Below, piece by piece: positions 17,697 through 27,148 of a stretch of DNA of 64,000 nucleotides. The notes beneath the pieces are model-generated. The model made no database searches. It was not told the DNA's origin and saw only the letters and a program-made list of their open reading frames with translations. Made by a program: the position numbers and the translations under genes. The stretch is from Paracoccaceae bacterium (GTDB lineage: Bacteria; Pseudomonadota; Alphaproteobacteria; Rhodobacterales; Rhodobacteraceae): assembly GCA_027013095.1 (NCBI GenBank), contig JALUYI010000018.1, positions 1 through 64,000 on the forward strand, read 5' to 3'. The first letter of the stretch is position 1. The number at the start of each line of letters is the position of its first letter.

Positions 17697-18884
17697 TCAG
17701 CGATATTTGACGACGACCATCTTGCCGTTCTTGAAGGTCACTTCGCGATAGTTGCCGGCGGATTCGCCGGGTCCGATCAGTTCGACCGCCGATGCGCCGA
17801 CATAGTCGATGTCGCCACCGTCTTTCAGGATCTTCAGCGCCTTGGCCAATTCGCCGGGCATGATCTTGGTGCCCGGAGCGTTGGCAACCTGCATGACCTT
17901 GGATTTGTATTTGGCCGGATCACTCGAGCCTGCAGCCTGCATGGCCAGCATGATCAGAGCAGCCGCGTCGTAGGATTCCGCCGAGAACGGCGAGGTTCCG
18001 TCAAATCCCTTGGCCTTGGCCATTTTCTGGAACAGGGCCGCGCCGGGGCTGTCGGTGCCGGGGTTGTCGCCAAAGGATCCGTCGATTTCCTTGCCGAATT
18101 TTTCCACCAGCTTGTCCGAGACCATGCCGTCCGGGAAGTGGAACTTGTCAAAAGCGCCTGTATCCAGCGCTGCCCGCACGATGCCCGAGCCGCCTTGATC
18201 GACATAGCCCGCAACCACCAGCGCATCACCACCGGCCGCAGCCAGAGCGCCGACCTCGGCGGAATAGTCGCCTTTGCCGTCTTCATGTGCCGCGTCGATG
18301 GTCACCTTGCCACCGCGCTTGATAAAATTGGCCTTGATCGAATCCGCCAGACCCTTGCCGTAGTCATTGTTGGTGTAGGTGATGGCGACCGATTTATAGC
18401 CCTGCTCTTTCAGGATATCGGCAATGACTTCGCCCTGACGCGCATCCGACGGAGCGGTGCGGAAGAACAGGCCGTCGTCCTTGGCCGTGGACAGGGCCGG
18501 CGAGGTGGCCGACGGCGAGATCATCACCATACCGTTGGGCCGCGCCACGTTTTGCAGCATGGCGCCGGTCACGCCCGAGCAGTCGCCGCCGACGATGCCG
18601 CTGACTTTTTCCGATGTGATCAGACGTTCAGCCGCCGCCGTCGCCGCGCCCGAGTCGATGCAGGTCGAGTCAGCGCGTACGCCCTTGACGGTCGAGCCGT
18701 TCAGCAGCGCACCGGATTTGGAAACCTCGGCAATCGCCAGTTCGGCGCCCGCCGCCATGTTCGGTGTCAGCGATTCAATCGGCCCGGTAAAACCCAGCTC
18801 GATCCCGAGCTTGATTTCTCCGGCGAATGCAGCGCTGGCCGATACGACTGCCAGCGCAGCCGTTGCAAGCAACATTTTTCTCAT
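17697..18884 (-). CDS. Periplasmic substrate-binding protein of the Liv-type ABC importer
   Basis: A 395-residue protein with a Sec signal peptide (cleavage about after AFA, residue 21) and the two-lobed type I periplasmic binding fold of the Leu/Ile/Val-binding family: IKLGIELGFTGPIE at the mature start, SPSATSPALST, then YTNNDYGKG. A CIDSG segment (about residue 75) and GGDCSG hold two cysteines that may form a disulfide. A GGGAGAAG ribosome-binding site precedes the ATG. It is the first gene of the importer operon. Ligand identity (branched-chain amino acid, tryptophan, kynurenine or anthranilate) cannot be read from sequence. Confidence 0.92.
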   Translation of the reverse strand: MRKMLLATAALAVVSASAAFAGEIKLGIELGFTGPIESLTPNMAAGAELAIAEVSKSGALLNGSTVKGVRADSTCIDSGAATAAAERLITSEKVSGIVGGDCSGVTGAMLQNVARPNGMVMISPSATSPALSTAKDDGLFFRTAPSDARQGEVIADILKEQGYKSVAITYTNNDYGKGLADSIKANFIKRGGKVTIDAAHEDGKGDYSAEVGALAAAGGDALVVAGYVDQGGSGIVRAALDTGAFDKFHFPDGMVSDKLVEKFGKEIDGSFGDNPGTDSPGAALFQKMAKAKGFDGTSPFSAESYDAAALIMLAMQAAGSSDPAKYKSKVMQVANAPGTKIMPGELAKALKILKDGGDIDYVGASAVELIGPGESAGNYREVTFKNGKMVVVKYR

Positions 18885-19034
18885 AGTCTTCTCCCGTTGG
18901 TAAATTCAGTGCCCGCAGTTTAGTGGGCCGATTTGTAAATGAAAAGGCCGCATTTCCAAGATTATAACGATGCAACCGCGGGTATTTTACTGCGCTGTGC
19001 AACAATTTGCCGATAATCCGGGTATTGTCTTTGG

Positions 19035-20027
19035 TCAAATTTCGCGCAGCGACGCTTGCGAGCCGCGCTCGCGGTACGGGGTGGTCTGGTAATGGGCGCG
19101 GTAGCATTTCGAGAAATGGCTGGGCGAGGCAAAGCCGCAGGCCAGCGCCACGTTGATCACGCTCATGTCTGTCTGCATCAACAGGTTGCGGGCCTTTTGC
19201 AGGCGAATTTCCATGTAATAGCGTTTCGGCGAGCGGTTCAGATAGCGCCGGAACAGGCGTTCGAGCTGGCGCGTGGACATGCCCACGTCCCGGGCCAGCA
19301 GCGACGGGCTGACCGGCTCTTCGATGTTTTCCTCCATCATGTGGATGACGGTGGACAGCTTGGGGTGGCGCACGCCAATCCGGGTCGGGACCGACAGGCG
19401 CTGCTCGTCCCGGTCGGTGCGGATCGAGGTATAGATCAACTGATCGGCGACCGCGTTGGCCAGATCCTGCCCGTGGTCGCTGGCGATCATGTTCAGCATC
19501 AGGTCCAGCGACGAGGTGCCCCCCGCCGCCGAATAGCGGTTGCCGTCCACCGTATAGATTGCCTTGGTCAGTTCGACCTCGAGGAACTCTTCCTGGAAAC
19601 TGTCGTGGTTTTCCCAGTGAATGGTGCATTTCTTGCCGTTCAGAAGGCCGGCCTTGGCCAAGGTATAGGCGGCGGTGCAGAGCCCGCCAATCGCGACCCC
19701 CTTGCGGGATTCCCGGCGCAGCCAGTTCAGCACCGGTCGCGTCGTCGTCTTGCGGATATCCAGCCCGCCGCAGACCATCAGCGTGTCGTCGCGCTGGGTT
19801 GCCTCCAGTCCCATGTCCACGGCCAGCGTGACCCCGTTGGAGGCCGTCGCCGCGGTGCCGTCTTCGCTGGCCAGTGTCCAGCGGTAGAGCTCCTGACCCG
19901 AGGCGCGATTGGCAATCCGCAGCGTTTCGACGGCGACGGCAAAGGCGGCCATCGAGAAATCCTGCAACAGCAGGAACACGAAATGCCGACTGCGCGCGGG
20001 CGCCGTGACAGACATGACCTTTCTCAT
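19035..20027 (-). CDS. GlxA-family AraC-type transcriptional regulator
   Basis: A 330-residue regulator with an N-terminal DJ-1/PfpI (amidotransferase-like) domain ([40 protein letters not shown], with Cys at the nucleophile-elbow position) and a C-terminal double helix-turn-helix AraC domain ([34 protein letters not shown]). The family includes regulators of arginine, carnitine and glycine-betaine use. It lies 150 bases upstream of the ABC importer in the same direction and diverges from the DAHP synthase gene. I chose the ATG with GAGGG seven bases before it. Targets are unknown; the importer is the nearest candidate. Confidence 0.92.
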   Translation of the reverse strand: MRKVMSVTAPARSRHFVFLLLQDFSMAAFAVAVETLRIANRASGQELYRWTLASEDGTAATASNGVTLAVDMGLEATQRDDTLMVCGGLDIRKTTTRPVLNWLRRESRKGVAIGGLCTAAYTLAKAGLLNGKKCTIHWENHDSFQEEFLEVELTKAIYTVDGNRYSAAGGTSSLDLMLNMIASDHGQDLANAVADQLIYTSIRTDRDEQRLSVPTRIGVRHPKLSTVIHMMEENIEEPVSPSLLARDVGMSTRQLERLFRRYLNRSPKRYYMEIRLQKARNLLMQTDMSVINVALACGFASPSHFSKCYRAHYQTTPYRERGSQASLREI

Positions 20028-20248
20028 CCTCTTGCCCTCATCCTTGGTGGCTGCCCTTCCCCGTGCCCCGGGGCCGGGCGATCCGCAGCACAGCGCTGCT
20101 GCAAGCAAGATCAAAGGACATCGGCCGGATCAAGCAAAAAAGCGGTCGATCGGGGCGGCGGTGGCAAAATCCTGTGAAATCACTGGTCAATCCGCCCATG
20201 TTTTCCTATAAGGCCGGTCTCATTATGGATTCACCGGAGAACAGGAAA

Positions 20249-21619
20249 ATGACAGGGGTCTGGAACAAATCTGACTGGCGCAACAAGCCGCGCGTGCAGA
20301 TGCCCGCCTATAGGGATGCCGCCGCGCTGGAGACGGTCGAGGCGCAGTTGGCCCAATACCCGCCGCTGGTTTTTGCCGGTGAGGCCCGCCGCCTGACGGC
20401 GCGTCTGGGCGAGGTCGCCGAGGGGCGGGCATTTCTGCTGCAGGGCGGCGATTGCGCCGAAAGTTTCAACGAGTTCTCTGCCGATACGATCCGCGACACC
20501 TTTCGGGTCATGCTGCAAATGGCGGTGGTCCTGACCTATGGGGCCAAATGTCCGGTGGTCAAGGTGGGGCGCATGGCCGGGCAGTTTGCCAAGCCCCGCT
20601 CGGCCGATACCGAGGTGATCGACGGAGTCGAGCTGCCCAGCTATCGCGGTGACATCATCAACGACATCAGCTTTGATGCCAGCGCCCGAATCCCGGACCC
20701 GGCGCGCATGCTGCAGGCCTATACACAGGCGGCGGCGTCGCTGAACCTGTTGCGGGCGTTCTCGACCGGCGGTTACGCCGATATCCACAAGGTTCACCAG
20801 TGGACGCTGGGCTTTGCCGCAGACGCCGCGGCGACAGACAAATACCGCGATCTGGCGGCACGGATCAGCGATTCGCTGGACTTCATGACGGCAGCGGGGG
20901 TGAACAGCGGCAACTCGAACAAGCTGCGCACGGTTGAATTCTACACCAGCCACGAGGCCTTGTTGCTGGAATACGAAGAGGCACTGTGCCGGATCGACTC
21001 GACTACCGGACTGCCGGTGGCGGGCTCGGGTCACATGATCTGGATCGGCGACCGCACGCGCCAGCCCGACGGCGCCCATGTCGAATTCGCCCGCGGGGTA
21101 CAAAATCCCATCGGCCTGAAATGCGGCCCGACGATCACCACCGACGATCTGAAGCGGCTGATCGACATTCTGAACCCGGAAAACCAGCCCGGTCGCCTGA
21201 CCCTGATCAACCGCTTTGGCGCCGGCAAGGTGGGCGACCACATGCCGAAGCTGATTCGCGCCGTTCAGGAAGAGGGCTACAAGGTGGTCTGGTCCTGTGA
21301 CCCGATGCACGGCAACACCATCAAATCGGCCAGCGGCTACAAGACGCGCCCGTTTGAAAACGTGTTGCGCGAGGTGCGTGAGTTCTTTGCCATCCACAAC
21401 GCCGAGGGCAGCTATCCCGGCGGCGTTCATGTCGAGATGACCGGCAAGGACGTGACCGAATGCACCGGCGGCGTGCGTGCGGTGACCGACGAGGACCTGT
21501 CGGCGCGCTATCACACGGCTTGCGATCCGCGCCTGAACGCCAGCCAGTCGCTGGAGCTGGCCTTTTTGATCGCCGAGGAACTGGATCACCGGCTGGAAAC
21601 CCGGCGCAAGGCGGGCTGA
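20249..21619 (+). CDS. aroG: Class II 3-deoxy-7-phosphoheptulonate (DAHP) synthase
   Basis: A 456-residue plant-type (class II) DAHP synthase that condenses phosphoenolpyruvate with erythrose 4-phosphate, the entry to aromatic amino acid synthesis. Class II signatures are clear: [47 protein letters not shown] and [14 protein letters not shown]. The start was set at the ATG that gives the family N-terminus ([19 protein letters not shown]), preceded by CAGGAAA; an upstream in-frame ATG eight codons earlier is less likely. It stands alone, diverging from the GlxA regulator. A biosynthetic aromatic gene therefore sits beside a locus that degrades tryptophan. Confidence 0.96.
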   Translation: MTGVWNKSDWRNKPRVQMPAYRDAAALETVEAQLAQYPPLVFAGEARRLTARLGEVAEGRAFLLQGGDCAESFNEFSADTIRDTFRVMLQMAVVLTYGAKCPVVKVGRMAGQFAKPRSADTEVIDGVELPSYRGDIINDISFDASARIPDPARMLQAYTQAAASLNLLRAFSTGGYADIHKVHQWTLGFAADAAATDKYRDLAARISDSLDFMTAAGVNSGNSNKLRTVEFYTSHEALLLEYEEALCRIDSTTGLPVAGSGHMIWIGDRTRQPDGAHVEFARGVQNPIGLKCGPTITTDDLKRLIDILNPENQPGRLTLINRFGAGKVGDHMPKLIRAVQEEGYKVVWSCDPMHGNTIKSASGYKTRPFENVLREVREFFAIHNAEGSYPGGVHVEMTGKDVTECTGGVRAVTDEDLSARYHTACDPRLNASQSLELAFLIAEELDHRLETRRKAG

Positions 21620-21710
21620 GGCGCGCGCAGGGCGTCACAGGCGCGCGCCGGACAGCACCGGGGCACGGGCGCAGTGAGCGTCCGGGGCGGTCTGGCCTCG
21701 GATTCCGGCC

Positions 21711-22436
21711 CTAATCGCGCGAGGACACCAGACGCAAATGGCTGGCTGCGGCAGATGGCCGTTTCTGTACCGGTGGAATAAAGGCGTCCTGTGCTTCGGA
21801 AAACCCCGACAGGGGGGGCGATACCGACTCCAGCGTGCCCACATTTGGCGGGCGGCGGTTGGGGGCGCTCCGGTTGCTGACAATCCGCGTCGTCTTGCAC
21901 GCGGTGACGGCAAAGCGCAAGGGCGGGGCCGGGTGCAGGGGTGAGGTTGGCGCCGATCCCGTCGTGACCAGACACCCCAGAAGGCGCGAGATACACGCCC
22001 GGTCGTCATACATCGGCAAGAGCAGCATTCCGCCTCCGATCCGTCCGCCCCCCGCAGGGCTGGCCGAGAGGGTCATTTCAACGATTTCGGGCTGGTTAAA
22101 GACCTGCGTAAGGCGCTGGCAAAAGTAATCCCGGCTTTGCGGGGCGATGGCGGCGGTTGCGGGCATGCCGCGCAGCTCCATCCCCATCAGCGCCACCAGA
22201 CGCATCCCGGCAATCCGAAAGCGCGCCGTGCCGTTGGCGGGTTGCTCCAGTATAAAGGCGTGCTCGAGAACATTCTCGATCTTGTGCGGGTCGATGTCCG
22301 CGCGGTGCGGTGCCAGATGTCCGGCGCGGATCTGTTCCCAATGCGAGAAAAGCTCCAGCATGATCGGATCCTTCATGGCTTTTCTCCGGGTTGTGAGTGG
22401 AATGACATTTTGCGCCCCTGCTGCTCGTTTCAACAT
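21711..22436 (-). CDS. PAS-domain protein (PAS_5 / alphaproteobacterial type)
   Basis: A protein of about 241 residues, with a PAS_5-like sensor domain over roughly its first 140 residues: ELFSHWEQIRAGHLAPHRADIDP, ALEYAFI-like LEHAFILEQPANGTARFRIAGMRL, and MGMELRGMPATA. This type of protein is abundant in alphaproteobacteria and has no output domain; its partner is unknown. The C-terminal 80 residues are low-complexity and proline-rich. The start is the ATG with GGAGACGAGG ahead; the frame stays open 64 codons further upstream without family similarity. The 240 bases to yicC hold promoters for both, including scattered GTTAA elements. Confidence 0.8.
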   Translation of the reverse strand: MLKRAAGAQNVIPLTTRRKAMKDPIMLELFSHWEQIRAGHLAPHRADIDPHKIENVLEHAFILEQPANGTARFRIAGMRLVALMGMELRGMPATAAIAPQSRDYFCQRLTQVFNQPEIVEMTLSASPAGGGRIGGGMLLLPMYDDRACISRLLGCLVTTGSAPTSPLHPAPPLRFAVTACKTTRIVSNRSAPNRRPPNVGTLESVSPPLSGFSEAQDAFIPPVQKRPSAAASHLRLVSSRD

Positions 22437-22677
22437 CTTCAGACCTCGTCTCCTGACAAATGCATACACATTTGCCCCCACATTTTTTGCCGTCAGCGGG
22501 CCACGTTGCCGCCGTGTGCCCGGCCAGATCGGTGTCCCGGCTGTCCGGTTTTCCATAGGGTTCCCGCAAGCGCGTTGTTGTGAAGGCGGGTCTGATTTGT
22601 TAACCCTATCTTCGCAATGCTTACCCAAGTGTTAATATTGCATAAAATGCGATAAAAAGTGAGGCAAAAACTGTTAA

Positions 22678-23571
22678 ATGGTTAATTCTATGACCGGATT
22701 CGCCGCGCTGACGGGCGCCCACGGCGGCAAGACATGGGCTTGGGAAATCCGCAGCGTCAACGCGCGCGGGCTGGATTTACGCCTGCGTTTGCCGGATGGC
22801 GCGCAAGAGTTGGAGCCGAGGCTGCGCAAGGCCCTGACCCACCGTTTGGCGCGGGGCAATGTTACCCTCGGACTGCGGATCGCCAATGATCCGGTGGCGG
22901 CAGGCGCGGCGCTGGATCCGGGGCAGCTTGCCAGCGTCCTTGCGGCGCTGAAAACGGTCGAGACCGCGGCCGGCAGCCATGATCTGCACCTGACCGCCAG
23001 CTCCGCCGCTGAAATCCTGTCCCTGCGCGGGGTGATGGACAGCACCGGCGGCGGGAGCGGGCTGGCGCCGGACCTCATGGCCAGAATGGCCGAGGATATT
23101 GGGCCGCTGGTGGACAGTTTTGCCGCCGCGCGGGCGGATGAGGGGGCGGCGCTGGCGCGTGTTCTCGGCCAGCAGATTGCACAGATTTCGAACCTCGTCA
23201 GTGCGGCGCGTGCGAGCATCGGTGATCGCCACCAGCGGATGCGCGAGACGCTGAAGGCCAATGTCGCGCGCCTGTTGGAGGCCAGCGCGGGGATCGATCA
23301 GGACCGCCTTTCGCAGGAGCTGGCCTTGCTGGCCGTCAAGGCCGATGTCGCCGAAGAGTTGGACCGGCTGGAGGCCCATATCGCCGCGGCGCGCGAATTG
23401 CTGGCCGAGGATGGCCCCATCGGGCGCAAGTTCGATTTCCTGACGCAAGAGTTCAACCGCGAGGCCAACACGCTGTGTTCAAAATCGAACGACGCGGCAC
23501 TAACGCGGATCGGGCTTGACCTCAAGTCGGTGATCGACCAGATGCGTGAGCAGGTCCAGAACGTGGAATGA
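22678..23571 (+). CDS. yicC: YicC-family endoribonuclease
   Basis: A 297-residue YicC/YloC protein. The N-terminal family motif SMTGFAALTG and SVNARGLDLRLRLP are at 4-40, and the C-terminal DUF1732 region carries GPIGRKFDFLTQEFNREANTLCSKSND (about 247-273), the most conserved part of the family. YicC is an RNase that acts on structured RNA, including an sRNA in E. coli. It is followed directly by gmk, the usual order in alphaproteobacteria. Confidence 0.93.
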   Translation: MVNSMTGFAALTGAHGGKTWAWEIRSVNARGLDLRLRLPDGAQELEPRLRKALTHRLARGNVTLGLRIANDPVAAGAALDPGQLASVLAALKTVETAAGSHDLHLTASSAAEILSLRGVMDSTGGGSGLAPDLMARMAEDIGPLVDSFAAARADEGAALARVLGQQIAQISNLVSAARASIGDRHQRMRETLKANVARLLEASAGIDQDRLSQELALLAVKADVAEELDRLEAHIAAARELLAEDGPIGRKFDFLTQEFNREANTLCSKSNDAALTRIGLDLKSVIDQMREQVQNVE

Positions 23572-23631
23572 ACCTTGCCTTCGGGCGCCCGACCCCAACC
23601 CGCGCCACGGCGCGCAAACAGACGGATCGAC

Positions 23632-24285
23632 ATGAGCAACACCCAGAGGCGCGGCCTTCTCATCATCCTGTCCTCGCCATCGGGGGCGGGAAAATCCACC
23701 TTGGCCCGGCGGCTGATGGGTTGGGACGACAGCCTCAGCTTTTCGGTGTCGGCAACGACCCGCAGCCCGCGCGCCGGTGAGCGCGACGGGCGCGAGTATT
23801 TCTTTCGCAGCCGGGACGAATTCCTGCGCATGGTCCGGGACGGCGAAATGCTGGAACATGCCGAGGTGTTCGGGCAGCTTTACGGCTCCCCCCGGGAGCC
23901 GGTCGAGGCGGCGATTATGGCCGGGCGGGACGTGCTGTTCGACATCGACTGGCAGGGTGGGCAGCAGATTTGCAACTCGGCCCTGAAGGCGGCGGCGGTG
24001 ACGATCTTTATCTTGCCGCCCTCGATTGCCGAGCTTGAGCGGCGCCTTAAGACCCGCGCGCAGGACAGCGCCGAGGTGATCGCCGCCCGGATGACCAAAA
24101 GCCAGAGCGAGATCAGCCATTGGGCGGAATATGATTATGTGCTGGTGAATGACGATCTGGAGCGCTGTTTCGATCGCCTGACCACCATCATTCAGGCCGA
24201 GCGGCTGAAACGGATCCGCCAGCCCGGTCTGGTCGAGCATGTCCGCGCCCTGGGGCGCGAATTCAAGGAGCTGCAAAAAAAATGA
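23632..24285 (+). CDS. gmk: Guanylate kinase
   Basis: A 217-residue P-loop kinase that phosphorylates GMP or dGMP with ATP. The P-loop [10 protein letters not shown] is at 14-23, the GMP-binding [17 protein letters not shown] follows, and DIDWQGG is the Walker-B-like acidic segment. The start is the ATG giving [16 protein letters not shown]; the ribosome-binding site is weak. It lies 60 bases after yicC and overlaps the carbonic-anhydrase-like gene by four bases. Confidence 0.97.
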   Translation: MSNTQRRGLLIILSSPSGAGKSTLARRLMGWDDSLSFSVSATTRSPRAGERDGREYFFRSRDEFLRMVRDGEMLEHAEVFGQLYGSPREPVEAAIMAGRDVLFDIDWQGGQQICNSALKAAAVTIFILPPSIAELERRLKTRAQDSAEVIAARMTKSQSEISHWAEYDYVLVNDDLERCFDRLTTIIQAERLKRIRQPGLVEHVRALGREFKELQKK

Positions 24286-24812
24286 CCCTTTACACACTGG
24301 ACGGTGTTTCCCCGCGCCTGCCCGCAAATGGCGATTATTGGGTAGCGCCGGGGGCGCATGTGATTGGCGATGTGGTGCTGGGCCCGGGGGTGGGAATCTG
24401 GTTTGGCGCCACCTTGCGCGGTGATAACGAGCCGATTGTTGTCGGTGCAAACACCAACATTCAGGAAAACTGTGTGCTGCACACCGACCCCGGCAGCCCG
24501 CTAACCCTCGGGCAGGGGGTGACGGTGGGGCACAAGGCGATGCTGCACGGCTGTTTGATTGGCGATAACAGCCTGATCGGCATGGGAGCAACGGTTCTGA
24601 ACGGCGCGATCATCGGCGAAAACTGCCTGATTGGCGCCGGAGCGCTGATCACCGAGGGCAAGGAAATCCCACCCGGTTCTCTGGTGGTCGGGGCCCCGGG
24701 CAAGGTCGTGCGGGCGCTGGATGAGGCGGCAATCGCCATGCTGGCGCAATCGGCCGCGGGCTACGCCGAGCGGATGCGCCGGTTCCGCGACGGGCTGGAT
24801 GTGCTGACCTGA
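24282..24812 (+). CDS. Gamma-carbonic-anhydrase-like hexapeptide-repeat protein
   Basis: A 176-residue left-handed beta-helix protein made of hexapeptide repeats (about residues 20-140), trimeric in this family. Three histidines of the zinc site can be picked out around VLHTDPG and [10 protein letters not shown]. It resembles YrdA/PaaY/gamma-CA proteins, whose activities range from CO2 hydration to thioesterase action or none measurable. The start overlaps the gmk stop (ATGA). No terminator-like hairpin with a U-tract follows. Confidence 0.9.
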   Translation: MTLYTLDGVSPRLPANGDYWVAPGAHVIGDVVLGPGVGIWFGATLRGDNEPIVVGANTNIQENCVLHTDPGSPLTLGQGVTVGHKAMLHGCLIGDNSLIGMGATVLNGAIIGENCLIGAGALITEGKEIPPGSLVVGAPGKVVRALDEAAIAMLAQSAAGYAERMRRFRDGLDVLT

Positions 24813-24891
24813 GGGCGCCGCGTGCGCATCGCGCAAGCCCAAAAAAAGCGATGGAATGAGCGCCTGTTCCCCGGTCGAGGCATGATGACAT

Positions 24892-25899
24892 TTATCCCAT
24901 CGCGCCCGGACTGACGGCTCGTCCCGTCTGGACCGAACGCAAGGCCGCCTCGGCCAGTTCCAGTGCGCAAAGTCCATCCTGACCGCTGGGCGAAGCAGGG
25001 TCGCCCGAGCGCAGCATCTCGACAAAGGCGGCGATTTCGGCCCGGTAGGCGGCGCTGTAGCGGGTCATGAAAAAATCATGCAGGGGCGGGCGGCAAAAGC
25101 CGTCGGCGCTGGCCAGTTCGACCTCGATGGGGCGCAGGTTCCTGGCGCTGAGCAGGCCCTTTTCCCCCAGCACCTCGATGCGCTGGTCATAGCCATAGCT
25201 GGCCCGACGCGAGTTCGAAATCACGCATTGTTTGCCGCTGTCGGTGGTCAGCAGGATATTGGCGCTGTCAAAATCCCCCAGTGCGCCGATTTCCGGCGAG
25301 ACCAGCGCCGAGGCCCGCGCCATGACCGAGCGGATCGGGTCTTGCAGCAGAAAGCGCGCCATGTCGAAATCATGGATGGTCATGTCGCGAAACAGCCCGC
25401 CGGAATTACGGATATAGGCGGCGGGCGGCGGGGCGGGGTCGCGCGAGGTGATGTTGAGCATTTCGATGTTGCCGATCCGGCCAGCGTCAATGGATTGTTT
25501 CAAGGCCACGAATTGCGGATCGAAACGGCGGTTGAAACCAACCATCAGGGGGGTGCCGGTCTTGGCCACGACCTTCAGGCAGGCCTTGACGCGGGCAAGC
25601 GACAGGTCGATCGGCTTTTCACAGAACACCGGCTTGCGGGCGCGGGCAAAGGTCTCGATCAGCGCCGCGTGGGTGTCGGTGGGCGTGCAGATGATCACCG
25701 CATCGATGTCCGGGGCCTCGGCCAGCCCGGTAAAGGCGCGCGTCTCGGCCCCGTAGCGTGTCGCCAGAGCGCGGGCGGCCTCGGGGTTGATGTCGGCGAC
25801 TGCGCACAGACGGGCGCCAGCGGTCTCAGCGATGGCGGCGGCGTGGACCTGACCGATCCGGCCGGCGCCGAGCAGGGCAATGGACAGGGAAGGGCTCAT
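24892..25899 (-). CDS. iolG: Inositol 2-dehydrogenase (Gfo/Idh/MocA family)
   Basis: A 335-residue NAD-dependent dehydrogenase that oxidises myo-inositol to 2-keto-myo-inositol (scyllo-inosose). The NAD motif GAGRIGQVHA is at 11-20. The family catalytic set is visible and spaced as in B. subtilis IDH: Lys95 in CEKPI, then Asp172 and His176 in RDMTIHDFDM. It overlaps a second Gfo/Idh/MocA gene by four bases and points away from the rest of the iol locus, sharing the regulator's promoter region. Confidence 0.93.
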   Translation of the reverse strand: MSPSLSIALLGAGRIGQVHAAAIAETAGARLCAVADINPEAARALATRYGAETRAFTGLAEAPDIDAVIICTPTDTHAALIETFARARKPVFCEKPIDLSLARVKACLKVVAKTGTPLMVGFNRRFDPQFVALKQSIDAGRIGNIEMLNITSRDPAPPPAAYIRNSGGLFRDMTIHDFDMARFLLQDPIRSVMARASALVSPEIGALGDFDSANILLTTDSGKQCVISNSRRASYGYDQRIEVLGEKGLLSARNLRPIEVELASADGFCRPPLHDFFMTRYSAAYRAEIAAFVEMLRSGDPASPSGQDGLCALELAEAALRSVQTGRAVSPGAMG

Positions 25900-27026
25900 A
25901 CCGCCACCCTCTGGCCGCTGCTCGCAGCGCGGGCGATGGCGTGGATGACCTTTTCATAGGCCAGCGCGGCGGTGAAATCCGGTGTGGACGGGGGGCCGCC
26001 GGCAATGTGGCGCAGGAAATCGGCCAGCTCGATCACCTTGAGGTCGTTGACCCCAAGCTGGTGGCCCGGTGCTGGGCAAAAGGCGTCATAGGGTGGATGC
26101 TCGGGGCCGCTGAGGATGGTGGTAAATCCCTGCTCGGCAAGCGGCCCTTCGGCGCGATAGATCTGCAGTTCGTTCATGCGCTCCTGATCGAAACAGATCA
26201 TGCCTCTGGTGCCGTGGACCTCCCAGCCCAGTCGGTTTTTCCGTCCCCAGGCCGAGCGGGACATGACCATCGTGCCCTGAACCCCCGAGGCAAAGCGCAC
26301 AAGGGCGCTGGCGGTGTCCTCGTTCTCGACCACGGCGCGCTGATCGCTGTCGGGCAGGGGCCGGGTCTTGTGGATGGTGTCCATGTCCGCCAGCAGGCTG
26401 GCAACCGGACCCAGCAGCCCGTCGGCCATCGAGACCAGATGGCAGCCCAGATCCCCCAGCGCCCCCAGACCTGCATCGGCCAACCGGGCTCGCCAGGTCC
26501 AGGGCAGCTGCGGATCGGCCTGATAATCCTCGTCCACCCAGCCGCGAAAATGCACGATCCTGCCAATCGCGCCATCCCCGATCAGGCGCTGGGCATGGGT
26601 GAAGGCCGGGTTCTTGATGTAATTGTAGCCGACCATGGTTTTCACCCCTGCCTCGCGTGCGGCGGTTTCCGCGGCGCGCGCCATCTCGGTGGCCTCCGAC
26701 AGGGTCAGGGACATCGGTTTTTCGCAATAGACGTGCTTACCCGCGGCCAGTGCCGCCAGCGCCATTTCGCGGTGCAGGTGGTTGGGGGTGGTGATTGACA
26801 CCAGATCGACCGCCGGATCGGCGATCAGGGCGCGCCAGTCGTCGGTAGCGCGGCCAAAGCCGAATTGCGCTGCCATTTGTTCGGCCCGCTCAAGCGGAGT
26901 ATCGCACAGAAGCTCAAGACGCGGCACCGGCACATCCCCCATTACCGCGCGGACCGCGCCATAGGCCAGCGCATGGGTCTTGCCCATAAAGCCGGTCCCG
27001 ATCAACCCAATTCCCAGCGTCTGCAT
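25896..27026 (-). CDS. Second Gfo/Idh/MocA-family oxidoreductase of the inositol locus
   Basis: A 376-residue NAD(P)-dependent oxidoreductase with GTGFMGKTHA at 10-19, Lys103 in CEKPMSL and the Asp192/His196 pair in GDLGCHLVSMA. It is longer than IolG and of a different subgroup. Candidates are a scyllo-inositol or chiro-inositol dehydrogenase feeding other inositol isomers into the iol pathway, or an oxidoreductase for a related sugar. It is the first gene of a two-gene leftward unit with iolG, starting about 45 bases from an IolR-like operator match. Confidence 0.88.
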   Translation of the reverse strand: MQTLGIGLIGTGFMGKTHALAYGAVRAVMGDVPVPRLELLCDTPLERAEQMAAQFGFGRATDDWRALIADPAVDLVSITTPNHLHREMALAALAAGKHVYCEKPMSLTLSEATEMARAAETAAREAGVKTMVGYNYIKNPAFTHAQRLIGDGAIGRIVHFRGWVDEDYQADPQLPWTWRARLADAGLGALGDLGCHLVSMADGLLGPVASLLADMDTIHKTRPLPDSDQRAVVENEDTASALVRFASGVQGTMVMSRSAWGRKNRLGWEVHGTRGMICFDQERMNELQIYRAEGPLAEQGFTTILSGPEHPPYDAFCPAPGHQLGVNDLKVIELADFLRHIAGGPPSTPDFTAALAYEKVIHAIARAASSGQRVAV

Positions 27027-27071
27027 GGCTTTCTCGCTCTCTCTCTATGGACACCCGCCCTAGCATAAAAT

Positions 27072-27085
27072 AGAATATTTGTTCC
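27072..27085. promoter_or_regulatory. IolR-type operator match (GAA-N6-TTCC)
   Basis: AGAATATTTGTTCC matches GGAA-N6-TTCC, the motif I recall for RpiR-type IolR in Sinorhizobium, with one mismatch. It lies between the leftward dehydrogenase pair and the rightward regulator gene, where it could control both. A second match of the same form is found upstream of the ABC importer. Confidence 0.55.
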
Positions 27086-27148
27086 AAATGATGGATGATT
27101 GTGGAATATCGCTTTGTCAAGACAAAGGATAAGGGATGGGAGAGAAAA

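Noticed and set aside
22590-22677. CtrA-type site (TTAA-N7-TTAA) before yicC
   Set aside because: Several GTTAA elements are present, but none has the full spacing without a mismatch, and AT-rich promoters yield these by chance.
24813-24891. Terminator after the gamma-carbonic-anhydrase-like gene
   Set aside because: GC-rich partial symmetry is followed by A residues rather than T on the coding strand, so it does not fit a rho-independent terminator.
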